DNA of 64,000 nt from positions 62,001 to 126,000 of the forward strand of contig NZ_JACFXU010000017.1 of NCBI RefSeq assembly GCF_014077625.1, in the 5' to 3' direction. The translations under genes and the position numbers were made by a program. Origin of the DNA: Sediminihaliea albiluteola. GTDB lineage: Bacteria > Pseudomonadota > Gammaproteobacteria > Pseudomonadales > Halieaceae. Shown piece after piece: positions 1 through 8,857 of the stretch; the first letter of the stretch is position 1, and every line of letters begins with the position of its first letter. Under the pieces are notes generated by a model that worked only from the letters and a program-made list of their open reading frames with translations, was not told where the DNA came from and made no database searches.

Positions 1-729
1 CCGCACTCGCCGCTCGGCCTCTTTGAGATGCGCTTTGCGCTCGGGGTAGCGGCAGGGCAGTGCTATCGCTTGCACCCCCTCGAGCTCTTCAAGCCAGCTG
101 TGATCAGGCTCGTAGCCCAAGCGAACTAAGTCTTCAGCTAAGCGGGGGTGGCGCTGTAATTGCTCGGCAATCCGCGGTAAATGACTGCGCCACTTATTTA
201 GGCTTTCCGGGTTCACCGCCCGCAAACCATTCATGGCTCGCTGTGAGTCCGCAGAGGGCGCGGCGTGTTGGTGATACTCGCTAAAACGGTGGCGCTGTTG
301 CAAGAATGGAAAGTGCGCTGCGATCGTGGCCTGTATAGCGTCAGGGTCAGCGACTAGGTCTTCGTAGCGCAGGCGGAGAAAGCGAGCGTGTTGGTCGTAA
401 GCCTGAGCTGCGAGGTCGCACTCCCGCCACACGCGATAGTTGCAAAAATACTGATCGGGGCTCTCACGGTGCTTGCTGGTGATAACAGCTCGTGGATCGC
501 GGCCCATGTAGATCACATACAATTGCGGGTCGCGAAAAAAAATATGCTGCAACTGCTTGATATCGTTGGGTTGTTTACTGAAATACAGCTCTGCATCAGG
601 CACGCTCGGCGGCGCAAAGATACTCGATTCATGACTGCAAAAGCCGTCGCTGTCAAAGCAAGTGGAGATTAACTCCATTAACAGCGTGGTGCCGCTGCGT
701 GGACAGCCGACAATGTGCAAGCGCTTCAT
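1..729 (-). CDS. Sulfotransferase family protein (3' end off window)
   Basis: The reading frame is open from an ATG at 727-729 down to base 1, giving 243 codons without a stop, so the C-terminus lies outside the window. The N-terminus reads MKRLHIVGCPRSGTTL, the PAPS 5'-phosphosulfate-binding loop of sulfotransferases. A later IYMGRDPRAVI segment matches the 3'-phosphate-binding region. The expected role is transfer of sulfate from PAPS to a carbohydrate or lipid acceptor; the acceptor cannot be told from sequence. The start overlaps the stop of the upstream kinase gene (726-1481) by four bases, so the two are co-transcribed and probably translationally coupled. With a second sulfotransferase nearby, a role in decorating surface glycans is inferred. 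Confidence 0.85.
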   Translation of the reverse strand, partial: MKRLHIVGCPRSGTTLLMELISTCFDSDGFCSHESSIFAPPSVPDAELYFSKQPNDIKQLQHIFFRDPQLYVIYMGRDPRAVITSKHRESPDQYFCNYRVWRECDLAAQAYDQHARFLRLRYEDLVADPDAIQATIAAHFPFLQQRHRFSEYHQHAAPSADSQRAMNGLRAVNPESLNKWRSHLPRIAEQLQRHPRLAEDLVRLGYEPDHSWLEELEGVQAIALPCRYPERKAHLKEAERRVR

Positions 730-1481
730 AGCTTGCCCTTAGCCTGCAAACGGCGCATGGCCCATTGGTAAGCTTCAATCGCTAGCAGCCTAGCTTCTTG
801 GTGTCCCAACTCAGGGTATTGCTGTTGCCAGGCCAAGAAAAACCGCCAGCGATCACTGCGTGTTAAATCACTCGGCAACAGCATGTTTAGCTGCATGAGG
901 TTTTTTAACAGTAGTTTGCCCGGTGGTGGGCGGCGCAAGATATTGCGCTCATTGTCGATTAAGGCAAAGCGGAATTGGCCACCTTTGTAATTGGCCAGCA
1001 CATTACTGGGCCGTAAATCACCGTGGATATAGCCGGTGTTATGTAAGCGGCCGATAAAAGTGCCCAGGGCTTGCAGCAGGTTGCGGCGCAGGATCAGTGT
1101 GGCGGGATCGCGACCAGTTAAGCCATGTCGTAACCAGTGGGTAATGCCATCTCCGGGTATGGCAAGTGCAATGAGGTAATCATGTCCATTGGGCAAGCGG
1201 CCCCAGGCCACATGCTCCGGTGCGTCAAAGCCGGATTTGCGCAGTGCATCACTATTGCGACGAGCCCGGGTGGCACGGCTGCCAAGCAGCAGAGCCTTGA
1301 TATACTCCAGGGGCGAGCGCGGCAGAAACTCTTTGTAGTACAAACCTTCATTTGGCTGAACTGCCACACGGGTGTTGACCGAGCTTGAGACCAGCGCCCA
1401 GCCCTGGGGCAAGTTATCTTGGCTCAGCTGGACTGCAGTAGCATGCAATTCGGGGTTGTTAGGCTGTTTAGTAATGATCAC
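726..1481 (-). CDS. WaaP/Kdo-kinase-like lipopolysaccharide kinase
   Basis: This is a 251-residue protein with a protein-kinase-like fold. The catalytic loop reads YIHGDLRPSNVL (about residues 153-164), with Asp as catalytic base and Asn as metal ligand. It is followed by a LIDNERN segment in the place of the DFG motif. That pattern is typical of the WaaP/KdkA/InaA family, which phosphorylates heptose or Kdo of the LPS inner core on the cytoplasmic side. The start is a GTG at 1479-1481 with AGGAA four bases upstream. The gene overlaps the downstream sulfotransferase by ATGA. The family is well supported, but the exact sugar target is not. Confidence 0.75.
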   Translation of the reverse strand: MIITKQPNNPELHATAVQLSQDNLPQGWALVSSSVNTRVAVQPNEGLYYKEFLPRSPLEYIKALLLGSRATRARRNSDALRKSGFDAPEHVAWGRLPNGHDYLIALAIPGDGITHWLRHGLTGRDPATLILRRNLLQALGTFIGRLHNTGYIHGDLRPSNVLANYKGGQFRFALIDNERNILRRPPPGKLLLKNLMQLNMLLPSDLTRSDRWRFFLAWQQQYPELGHQEARLLAIEAYQWAMRRLQAKGKL

Positions 1482-1557
1482 GTTCCTGTGCTAGTTGCCG
1501 TGTTATTCTACGCATGGGGCTGTGCCCCGTCTTCCGTTTTGTCCGCTGGAGAATGAT

Positions 1558-2172
1558 ATGGGCCTAGCCCGCAACAGTGCAGCAAGTTTTAGAAAGTGGC
1601 ACCGCACACAGCGGGAGCGATATCTCAGGCCTTGGGTATTTATCCATATTAACAAAACTGGCGGTAGCAGTATTGAAAAAGCGCTGGGAGCAGGGCTGGA
1701 TCACAGTACTGCTTTAGAAAAGCGCCAGCAATTAGGTGCGGCTGCATGGCAGCGCAAATTTACTTTTACCATAGTGCGCAACCCCTGGGACAAAGTGGTG
1801 AGCCACTATCACTATCGCGTTAAAACCAATCAGACCGGCCTCGGTGAGCAGCCAATCGATTTTTCTGAGTGGGTATACCGCTGCTATGTCGAAAGAGACC
1901 CTACTTACTATGACCAGCCGCGTATGTTTATGTCCCAGCGGCAGTGGCTGGTGGACGAGTCAGACCAGCTATTAGTCGAGTTTGTGGGGCGCTTTGAGAA
2001 CTTGCAAGAAGACTTTGCGCGTATCTGTGAGCGGATCAATGTAAAAGCTAGGCTGGGGCATGCTAAGCCATCGGGTCGCGGGGGCTATCGCGATTACTAC
2101 GATGCCCAGACCCGCGATATTGTTGCCGAAGCTTTTGCGGCTGATCTAGAGAGCTTTGACTACAGTTTTTAG
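1558..2172 (+). CDS. Sulfotransferase family 2-like protein
   Basis: This 204-residue protein begins at the ATG at 1558, which has GGAG seven bases upstream. An upstream in-frame TTG at 1495 lacks such a site. The motif WVFIHINKTGGSSIEKALG (about residues 26-44) is the PAPS-binding loop of the carbohydrate sulfotransferase/heparan sulfate 2-O-sulfotransferase-like group. The FTIVRNPWDKVVSHY segment holds the Arg and Ser that bind the 3'-phosphate. It is transcribed away from the kinase/sulfotransferase pair across a short divergent region, and its 3' end overlaps the end of the convergent membrane glycosyltransferase gene by four bases. A role in sulfating a surface glycan is inferred from context. 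Confidence 0.8.
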   Translation: MGLARNSAASFRKWHRTQRERYLRPWVFIHINKTGGSSIEKALGAGLDHSTALEKRQQLGAAAWQRKFTFTIVRNPWDKVVSHYHYRVKTNQTGLGEQPIDFSEWVYRCYVERDPTYYDQPRMFMSQRQWLVDESDQLLVEFVGRFENLQEDFARICERINVKARLGHAKPSGRGGYRDYYDAQTRDIVAEAFAADLESFDYSF

Positions 2173-3707
2173 TTCTTGGCTGGATAAGCTGGCAATTTAA
2201 CGATACGGATAGTAGCGCGGCCATCGCCTTCAAAGACCTGCGCTTCGCGCAGCTGATAGACCTGTAAAAACTCTTGCCACAGTGCTAGCTCTCTGCGCGT
2301 CACTCTCATGGCGAGGAAATTATGGCCCTGCCACAGGGATGGCTGATCAATCATATCCTGCACCCGAAAGTCATGGGCGCTATAAGTGCTCCAGTCGTAG
2401 GGGCGTTCGCTAAAATAGGCGATATACATATTATTAGACATCAGCGTTGCGCTCTCGGGGGTCTGCTGCCGAATCCAGCGCGTAGCATCTTCGATAAAGG
2501 CTTTCTTATAGTCGCCGTTGTGTAGCACATCGCCGGTCATGCCGATCATCAGTAGAAGGGCAATAATGCGCCCTGCGCGCCCGGCGGCATATTGCCACAG
2601 GGCACTGAGCATAAAGGCCAAATAGAGCAATAAAAACAGGCTGACAATACTGGCGTAGCGCTCAAGCATGAAGTGTTTGCTCAGCGTGAATAGTGCTAAA
2701 TACAGCAATCCGATGATGATGTGCGCATTGATAATACCGCGCTCACTGGGTTGAATACGCTGCCAAGCTTGCCGCATGTGTCCCCAGATGAGTACTGCTA
2801 GCCAGGGCCAAGTGAATGCGCGACACAAGTTAAGCAGCAGAATTCCGCAAAGTGCAGCAACTGCGGCCCAGTTGGCATCTTCTTTAGCGGAGAATACCAA
2901 GACTGTGTCGGCGGTGTGGCTTGCTAGCTTGTCAAAGCGACTTGGTAAATTGAGCAGCTGCTGGACATAGCTATTAATAGCTGGAAACAAACTAAGACCA
3001 GAGCCCCTAGAGCTTTCGTGGTTGAGTAGCAGCGCCAGCCCAGCAGCGGCGACTATAAACACGGGTAGGGCCAGCCGGATGACGTCTTGCCAGCGGTTTC
3101 TGCTGCTTGGGAGCAGTAGGGCTAAGGGCGCGAGCAGTGCAAAAAATGCGCCTTCGAAGCGGAACAGGGTCGCCGCAATTACCCATGCATACCAGCTAAG
3201 CTGACGCCCCAAGCGGGGCTGCTGAGCGTAGAGTAATAGGCCCCGCAAGGCCATGATCATGCAGGCCCAATAGGCCGGGTCGCGCATAATCGAGCTGCGA
3301 TAGTCGTTGATAATGGGATGGCTGAGAATAATGATGGCGGCTATTGTTTGGACCCGCCGATCGCCACCTAAAGTGGCTATAGTGGCGACAAAGCCGGCGC
3401 ACAAAAGCGCGTAGAAAGCGCTGGTTAGTACTAGACCGGCATGGCTTAGGGACAGACCGCTAAAGCGGTGAACCTCCGCTATGAGTATCGACAGCGAGGG
3501 GCGCCCGTAAAGTTGCTGGCTGGCCAGCAGGCCATCGCGTAGGTAGGCTTCTGCAGCGCGCAAGTATAAAATGGCGTCCCGATTGATAATCGGGTCGATA
3601 TAAATCAGCCACAACGACAGAACCAGACTGGCGAAAACAATTAGGCGCAGGTCTATGGTTTTGCGATGGCTTGTGTCGGCGGGGCTGGTGGTAAACTTTG
3701 CAGGCAC
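2169..3707 (-). CDS. Polytopic GT39/ArnT-like membrane glycosyltransferase-like protein
   Basis: This is a polytopic membrane protein of about 512 residues. The first membrane helix is followed by an acidic loop containing DPIINRDAILYLRAAEAY, which fits the catalytic Asp-containing first periplasmic loop of GT-C enzymes such as ArnT and protein O-mannosyltransferases. About ten further hydrophobic segments and a soluble C-terminal part follow. Such enzymes move a sugar from a polyprenyl-phosphate donor to lipid A, protein or glycan in the periplasm. The start is uncertain: GTG at 3705-3707 is used here, but an in-frame GTG at 3771-3773 would add 22 residues; neither has a strong ribosome binding site. 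Donor and acceptor are unknown. Confidence 0.65.
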   Translation of the reverse strand: MPAKFTTSPADTSHRKTIDLRLIVFASLVLSLWLIYIDPIINRDAILYLRAAEAYLRDGLLASQQLYGRPSLSILIAEVHRFSGLSLSHAGLVLTSAFYALLCAGFVATIATLGGDRRVQTIAAIIILSHPIINDYRSSIMRDPAYWACMIMALRGLLLYAQQPRLGRQLSWYAWVIAATLFRFEGAFFALLAPLALLLPSSRNRWQDVIRLALPVFIVAAAGLALLLNHESSRGSGLSLFPAINSYVQQLLNLPSRFDKLASHTADTVLVFSAKEDANWAAVAALCGILLLNLCRAFTWPWLAVLIWGHMRQAWQRIQPSERGIINAHIIIGLLYLALFTLSKHFMLERYASIVSLFLLLYLAFMLSALWQYAAGRAGRIIALLLMIGMTGDVLHNGDYKKAFIEDATRWIRQQTPESATLMSNNMYIAYFSERPYDWSTYSAHDFRVQDMIDQPSLWQGHNFLAMRVTRRELALWQEFLQVYQLREAQVFEGDGRATIRIVKLPAYPAKN

Positions 3708-3787
3708 GTTTTCAACTCTGTTTTGCCGCCAGTTTACCGTTGCCCTTGGCTCGACACCAGTCACCGTCCCCACAAGAGATAGGTTTG

Positions 3788-4666
3788 ATGATGCAGAAAG
3801 TGCTGGTAACTGGCGCGAATGGCCAGTTAGCTCAGGAGTTAGTGGCTCATGCCCCAGAGTGTGAGCTGCTCGCCTTAGACCGAAAGGCCTTAGACATTAG
3901 CGATGCTGCGGCTTTGGCAGAGCAGCTAGATGCTAGTGCTCCCGATGTCATTATTAATGCCGCCGCCTATACGGCGGTGGACCGTGCAGAGTCCGAGCCT
4001 GAGTTAGCTCAGCAAGTGAACGCAGAGGGCGCTGGAAATCTAGCCCGAGCCTGCGCCAGTCGCGGGCTAGCTCTATTACATGTGTCCACGGATTTTGTCT
4101 TCGACGGCCGTGCCAGTAAACCCTATCTACCCAGTGCTCCTACGGCACCCCTGGGTGCTTACGGCGCCAGTAAATTAGCAGGTGAGAAGGCGGTGCTAGA
4201 AGCTTTACCGAGTGCGTTCATTTTGCGCACGGGCTGGGTTTATTCTCGTTTTGGTGGCAACTTCGTTAAAACAATGCTGCGTTTAATGACTGAGCGGGAC
4301 GAGTTGTCGGTGGTCGCTGATCAGGTTGGCACCCCAACTTGGGCCGCAGGTTTGGCTCAAGCGCTGTGGGCAGCTGCTGCCAGGCCACAGCTTCAGGGTA
4401 TCTATCATTGGAGCGATGCGGGTGTCTGCAGCTGGTACGATTTTGCTGTTGCGATACATGAAGAAGGGCTTGCTTGTGGCTTACTGCAAGAGCCGGTGAG
4501 GATTTACCCCATTCCTGCAAGTGATTATCCCACCCCAGCCGAGCGTCCCGCTTACAGTGTGCTAGATAAAACGGATACTTGGCTTGCGCTGGATTTACCA
4601 GGCGAACACTGGCGCGTACAGCTGCGTCACATGTTAAAACAACTGAAGGAGCAGAACATTGACTAA
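3788..4666 (+). CDS. rfbD: dTDP-4-dehydrorhamnose reductase
   Basis: This enzyme does the last step of dTDP-L-rhamnose synthesis, NAD(P)H-dependent reduction of dTDP-4-dehydro-L-rhamnose. It has 292 residues and an N-terminal Rossmann motif VLVTGANGQLAQEL. The INAAAYTAVDRAE segment is typical of RmlD. The active-site STDFVFDG and YGASKLAGE (Tyr-x-x-x-Lys) follow at about residues 99-106 and 124-132. The ATG at 3788 is preceded by a purine-rich GAGATAGG; an upstream in-frame start at 3698 would run into the divergent gene and lacks homology. It overlaps the next gene, rfbB, by eight bases, so the pair forms an operon. Confidence 0.93.
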   Translation: MMQKVLVTGANGQLAQELVAHAPECELLALDRKALDISDAAALAEQLDASAPDVIINAAAYTAVDRAESEPELAQQVNAEGAGNLARACASRGLALLHVSTDFVFDGRASKPYLPSAPTAPLGAYGASKLAGEKAVLEALPSAFILRTGWVYSRFGGNFVKTMLRLMTERDELSVVADQVGTPTWAAGLAQALWAAAARPQLQGIYHWSDAGVCSWYDFAVAIHEEGLACGLLQEPVRIYPIPASDYPTPAERPAYSVLDKTDTWLALDLPGEHWRVQLRHMLKQLKEQNID

Positions 4667-5723
4667 GTCTCTACTGGTGACCGGCGCCGCCGGCTTTATC
4701 GGTGCCAATTTTGTTCATCACTGGGCCGAGGCTCACCCCGAGGACTGCATTGTCGCTTACGATGTGCTGACCTATGCCGGCAATCGCCAGAGCATTAAAG
4801 CTTTGGAGCAGCGGCAGAACTTTCATTTTGTGCAGGCGGATATCTGCGATCAACAAAAGGTCGAGGAGACATTGCGCCAGCATAACGTTGACACCATTGT
4901 GCATTTTGCTGCGGAGAGCCATGTAGACCGCTCGATTACAGGGCCTGCGGCGTTTAGCCAGACCAATATCATTGGCACCCAAAGTTTGTTAGAAGCAGCG
5001 CGCTCAGTATGGTTGGATGGCGGCATAGACGAGCACCGTTTTCACCACGTATCCACAGACGAAGTGTATGGCTCACTGACGGCCGATGCTCCCGGTTTTT
5101 ATGAGTCTCAGCGCTACGAGCCAAATTCGCCCTACTCTGCGAGCAAGGCGGCCTCAGATCATTTGGTGCGCGCTTGGCATCACACTTATGGCCTAAAGGT
5201 CAGCACGAGTAACTGCTCCAATAACTACGGCCCCTATCACTTTCCAGAAAAGCTGATACCGCTGTGCCTCACCAATATTCTGCGTGGTCGCGCGCTGCCG
5301 ATCTACGGTGATGGCAGTAATATCCGCGATTGGCTCTACGTGCAAGATCACTGCCGCGGCATCGAGTTAGTTCTCCAGCAAGGTGTGGTGGGTGAGACTT
5401 ACAATATCGGCGGTAATAATGAGTGGAACAACTTAGATATCGTCCATTTACTCTGTGATCTTTTGGATAGCCGTTTTGCGGAAGATAAAGAGCTAGCCTC
5501 GCGCTACCCGGATGCTCCGGGTGCTCGTGGTAAGTCGGCCCGAGAGTTGATCAAGTTTGTCGAAGACCGCGCTGGCCACGATTGGCGCTATGCGATCGAC
5601 GCCGCCAAAATTTCTAATGAGCTGGGCTATTCCCCGGTGGAAACCTTTGAGACCGGCATCGCTAAGACTTTGGATTGGTATCTAGCCAATGAGGCCTGGT
5701 GGCGGCCTTTGCTGGTGGACTGA
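4659..5723 (+). CDS. rfbB: dTDP-glucose 4,6-dehydratase
   Basis: This enzyme converts dTDP-glucose to dTDP-4-dehydro-6-deoxyglucose using bound NAD. It has 354 residues, the usual family length, with the Rossmann motif VTGAAGFIGANFV near the N-terminus. The HVSTDEVYGSL segment carries the catalytic Thr-Asp-Glu, and YSASKAASDHLVRA the Tyr-x-x-x-Lys. NNYGPYHFPEKLIPL is the conserved sugar-nucleotide-binding stretch. The start is a TTG at 4659 with GAAGGAG about seven bases upstream. It overlaps the end of rfbD by eight bases. Downstream, the region to the convergent rfbC holds two stem-loops (5751-5775 and 5785-5799) without a U-tract, which may separate the two transcription units. Confidence 0.95.
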   Translation: MTKSLLVTGAAGFIGANFVHHWAEAHPEDCIVAYDVLTYAGNRQSIKALEQRQNFHFVQADICDQQKVEETLRQHNVDTIVHFAAESHVDRSITGPAAFSQTNIIGTQSLLEAARSVWLDGGIDEHRFHHVSTDEVYGSLTADAPGFYESQRYEPNSPYSASKAASDHLVRAWHHTYGLKVSTSNCSNNYGPYHFPEKLIPLCLTNILRGRALPIYGDGSNIRDWLYVQDHCRGIELVLQQGVVGETYNIGGNNEWNNLDIVHLLCDLLDSRFAEDKELASRYPDAPGARGKSARELIKFVEDRAGHDWRYAIDAAKISNELGYSPVETFETGIAKTLDWYLANEAWWRPLLVD

Positions 5724-5844
5724 GGCCTGCTGTAGCGCTCTAGCTTTGCTCCGCCACCGCTGCCTGCGATGGCGGGTCGAGGCTGCCCAGTGTCTGGGCC
5801 TCAGCTATAGGGTGCTCACTTGCCCCCAAACGGCTGGCTGGCAG

Positions 5845-6393
5845 TTAATCAAACAGGGGAATGTCTTCCCAGGCCATGCCTTGGGCGTCCTTGCCGGATA
5901 GTTGCGGCGCTTCGCCTTTGGCCAGTGGCCACTCAATACCGACACTAGGGTCATTCCAGGCGAGGGAAATCTCGCTCTGGGGGTGGTAAAACGCCGTGCA
6001 CTTATATTGGAAGTCGGCGTAGTCTGATAGGACATAGAAGCCGTGGGCGAAGCCGGGTGGAACCCACATCATGCTGTGGTTCGTATCGGAGAGCTCTGCG
6101 CCAAACCACTGGCCGAAGCTGGGTGAGGAGCGGCGAAGGTCCACTGCGACATCGAATACTGAGCCGGCTACCACGCGCACCAATTTACCCTGAGTTTGTT
6201 GGGTCTGGTAATGCAGGCCGCGCAGGATGCCCTTGGCCGAGCGACTGTGGTTATCCTGCACGAAGTCCAAGTCTAGGCCCGCTTCACGGAAAGTATTGGC
6301 GTTCCAGCTCTCCATAAAAAAGCCGCGCTCATCACCAAAAACTTTTGGCTGAATGAGCAAGACATCTTGCAGTGGCGTTTGCTCAATTATCAT
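5845..6393 (-). CDS. rfbC: dTDP-4-dehydrorhamnose 3,5-epimerase
   Basis: This is the third enzyme of the dTDP-rhamnose pathway. It has 182 residues of cupin-type fold, the usual RmlC length. Visible family motifs are the N-terminal [33 protein letters not shown] (with the catalytic His in LRGLHYQ), and [15 protein letters not shown], which carries the second conserved His. A conserved YKCTAFYHP follows. The ATG at 6391-6393 has GAGGGA upstream and lies inside the end of rfbA, an 11-base overlap, so the two are co-transcribed. The 3' end converges on rfbB. Confidence 0.94.
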   Translation of the reverse strand: MIIEQTPLQDVLLIQPKVFGDERGFFMESWNANTFREAGLDLDFVQDNHSRSAKGILRGLHYQTQQTQGKLVRVVAGSVFDVAVDLRRSSPSFGQWFGAELSDTNHSMMWVPPGFAHGFYVLSDYADFQYKCTAFYHPQSEISLAWNDPSVGIEWPLAKGEAPQLSGKDAQGMAWEDIPLFD

Positions 6394-7291
6394 CGAAGAC
6401 TATTCCCTCTTCATCCATTAGCTGCTTCAAATACAGGCCATAGCCACTTTTTTCCAGCGGCGCGGCGAGCGCCAACAGTTCATCGGCAGTGATATAGCCC
6501 ATGCGGTAGGCAACTTCTTCTGGGCAGGCAATTTTTAGGCCCTGTCGCTCTTCTACTACGCGGATGTAGTTGGCGGCATCTAACAGCGAGTTGTGGGTGC
6601 CGGTATCGAGCCAAGCAGTGCCGCGGCTCATGACTTCGACTTGTAAGTCACCGCGCTGTAAGTAAGCGCGGTTAACGTCGGTAATTTCCAGCTCGCCGCG
6701 ATGGGAAGGCTTGATACCCTTGGCGATCTCAATCACGTCGTTATCGTAGAAATATAGGCCGGTAACAGCGTAATGAGAGCGCGGTTTGGCTGGCTTTTCT
6801 TCGATATCAAGAGCAGTGCCGTCCTTGTCGAAGCTGACGACGCCGTAGCGCTCCGGGTCTTGCACATAATAGGCGAATACGGAGGCCCCGCTTTCGCGAG
6901 TGGCGGCGTTGCGCAGGCGTTGGGTGAAGCCGCCACCGTAGAAGATGTTGTCCCCCAGCACTAAGCTGCAGGGAGAGTTGCCAATAAACTCTTCGCCTAA
7001 AATAAAGGCCTGCGCCAGACCGTCGGGGCTGGGCTGTACGGTGTAGCTGATATTAATGCCCCACTGACTGCCGTCGCCCAGTAGATCGGAGAAAGCCGGC
7101 TGATCCCGCGGCGTGGTAATGATCAAAATATCGCGGATTCCTGCCAGCATCAGGGTGGCCAGCGGATAGTAGATCATGGGCTTGTCATACACCGGCATCA
7201 GCTGTTTGCTCACCGTGCTAGTTAGCGGGTGCAGGCGGGTGCCTGAGCCCCCGGCGAGGATAATGCCTTTGTAAGGAGTCTGGTGATTCAT
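6383..7291 (-). CDS. rfbA: Glucose-1-phosphate thymidylyltransferase
   Basis: This enzyme makes dTDP-glucose from dTTP and glucose-1-phosphate, the first committed step of dTDP-rhamnose synthesis. It has 302 residues from the ATG at 7289-7291; an in-frame TTG at 7312 is less likely. The nucleotide-binding loop [16 protein letters not shown] and the following [17 protein letters not shown] are diagnostic of Rml[11 protein letters not shown] carries the metal-binding Asp, and [10 protein letters not shown] is the conserved C-terminal motif. It lies upstream of rfbC with an 11-base overlap. The unit faces rfbDB, so the four rml genes are arranged as two convergent pairs instead of one operon. 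Confidence 0.94.
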   Translation of the reverse strand: MNHQTPYKGIILAGGSGTRLHPLTSTVSKQLMPVYDKPMIYYPLATLMLAGIRDILIITTPRDQPAFSDLLGDGSQWGINISYTVQPSPDGLAQAFILGEEFIGNSPCSLVLGDNIFYGGGFTQRLRNAATRESGASVFAYYVQDPERYGVVSFDKDGTALDIEEKPAKPRSHYAVTGLYFYDNDVIEIAKGIKPSHRGELEITDVNRAYLQRGDLQVEVMSRGTAWLDTGTHNSLLDAANYIRVVEERQGLKIACPEEVAYRMGYITADELLALAAPLEKSGYGLYLKQLMDEEGIVFDDN

Positions 7292-7450
7292 AAGCAAGAA
7301 TATTATCGTCAAAAAAGAGGCATTATAGGCACAATGGGCTTCAACTACGATAAAAGTGCTCGATCTGTTTTATTGCACAGTTGTATAGGGCTGCCTTTTT
7401 GAAGCTCAACTGATAGAATTCCAAGCCCTTAAAGGGCTCGCGGCGCTCTT

Positions 7451-8857
7451 TTGCCTCGCGGCCTTCGCGTCGGCTATCGGCGCTGCGCTGCCTCCGAAAC
7501 CCAGAGGACATCGCCCATCAGGCATCTTGATACAGTTTCAGCAGAGCTTGCTAGTGATGCTCAGTCAGCAAGGCCAAACGATTTTGCGCCCGATGCTGCC
7601 GCAGTGCCACAGTCGCAGCCAGATAAGCCCCTGCGGATTGCCTTGCTCGGTTACCGCAGTCAGCCCTATGGCGGTGGGCAAGGGGTCTATCTCAAATACC
7701 TCAGCAAGGCGCTGGTTGAAGCGGGCCATACGGTGGATGTTATCTCCGGGCCGCCTTACCCTCACCTTGACCCTCGGGTGCGCTTGATTTGCTTGCCGAG
7801 CCTCGACTTGTTTGTCAATGGCTTGGGCTCACTGAGGCTGCATCATCTCAAATCTCTAAGCAATATCATTGAGTGGTGCGGCAAACTGACCGGGGGCTTT
7901 TCAGAACCTTACACCTTTGGTCGGCGCGCGGTGAAATACTTGCGAGCCCACCGTCAAGATTACGACCTGGTGCACGACAACCAAAGCCTCAGTTACGGTA
8001 TGTTGAAGCTTCAGGCGATGGGCATTCCGCTGGTCACGACGGTGCATCACCCGATCACCAGTGACTTGCGTATAGCACTGAATGCGGCCTCGCGCTGGTG
8101 GGAGCGGCTACTTATCCGGCGCTGGCATTCCTTTTTGAACATGCAAAAGCGTGTGGTCAAGCAGTTGCATCATGTGGTGACGGTCTCCGATTGTTCGCGG
8201 CAGGATATTGCGCGAGATTTCGGCTTACAGCCAGCCGGGATTGACTTGGTCTACAACGGTATTGATACAGCAGAATTTCGTCCACTGGCAGATATTGAGC
8301 GGCGCCCCATGCGTTTAATGGCGACTGCCTCAGCAGATGCTCCTCTCAAGGGCTTATCTTATTTGTTGCGGGCCTATGCCCTGTTGCTCAAGCGCTATCC
8401 AGAGCTTGAGTTATTGCTAGTGGGTAAGCCCCAGCCCGGCGGCAAGACCGAGCAATTATTGCAAGCGCTAAAAATCGATCAGCGGGTGCAGTTTGTCAGT
8501 GGCATTAGCACTGAGCAAATGGTGGCTTACTATGCTGAAGCCACTATTGCGGTGGTGCCTTCGGTCTATGAAGGTTTTGGCTTGCCCGCCGGTGAAGCGA
8601 TGGCTTGTGGCGTGCCGGTAGTGTCGACCGATGGCGGCGCCCTACCAGAGGTTGTGGGTGATGCCGGGCTGGTGGTGGCTGCCGCTAATGTCGAGGCCTT
8701 GGTCGAAGGTATTAGCGCCTTGCTAGAAGATCCGCAGCGCCGGGCAGAGTTGTCTGTGGCGGGCCGCCAACGCATTCTTGAGAAGTTTAGTTGGGAGGTT
8801 TGCGCCCGCCAAATGACGGCTTATTACAATCGGGTATTACAGCATGCAAACGGTTAA
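7451..8857 (+). CDS. Family 4 glycosyltransferase
   Basis: The frame encodes up to 468 residues. The GT4 core begins at about residue 60 with PLRIALLGYRSQPYGGGQGV, the N-terminal GT-B domain with its Gly-rich loop. The donor-binding part includes VYNGIDTAEFRPL, LLVGKPQPGG and the signature VPSVYEGFGLPAGEAMACG, with the E-x7-E motif. The start is poorly defined: the frame has no ATG before the core. A TTG at 7451 and a GTG at 7604 are the candidates, and the region before the core is Ala/Arg/Ser-rich and not GT4-like. The next gene overlaps by 14 bases, so this gene leads a three-gene operon with a methyltransferase and an alpha-alpha-toroid protein. Confidence 0.85.
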   Translation: MPRGLRVGYRRCAASETQRTSPIRHLDTVSAELASDAQSARPNDFAPDAAAVPQSQPDKPLRIALLGYRSQPYGGGQGVYLKYLSKALVEAGHTVDVISGPPYPHLDPRVRLICLPSLDLFVNGLGSLRLHHLKSLSNIIEWCGKLTGGFSEPYTFGRRAVKYLRAHRQDYDLVHDNQSLSYGMLKLQAMGIPLVTTVHHPITSDLRIALNAASRWWERLLIRRWHSFLNMQKRVVKQLHHVVTVSDCSRQDIARDFGLQPAGIDLVYNGIDTAEFRPLADIERRPMRLMATASADAPLKGLSYLLRAYALLLKRYPELELLLVGKPQPGGKTEQLLQALKIDQRVQFVSGISTEQMVAYYAEATIAVVPSVYEGFGLPAGEAMACGVPVVSTDGGALPEVVGDAGLVVAAANVEALVEGISALLEDPQRRAELSVAGRQRILEKFSWEVCARQMTAYYNRVLQHANG

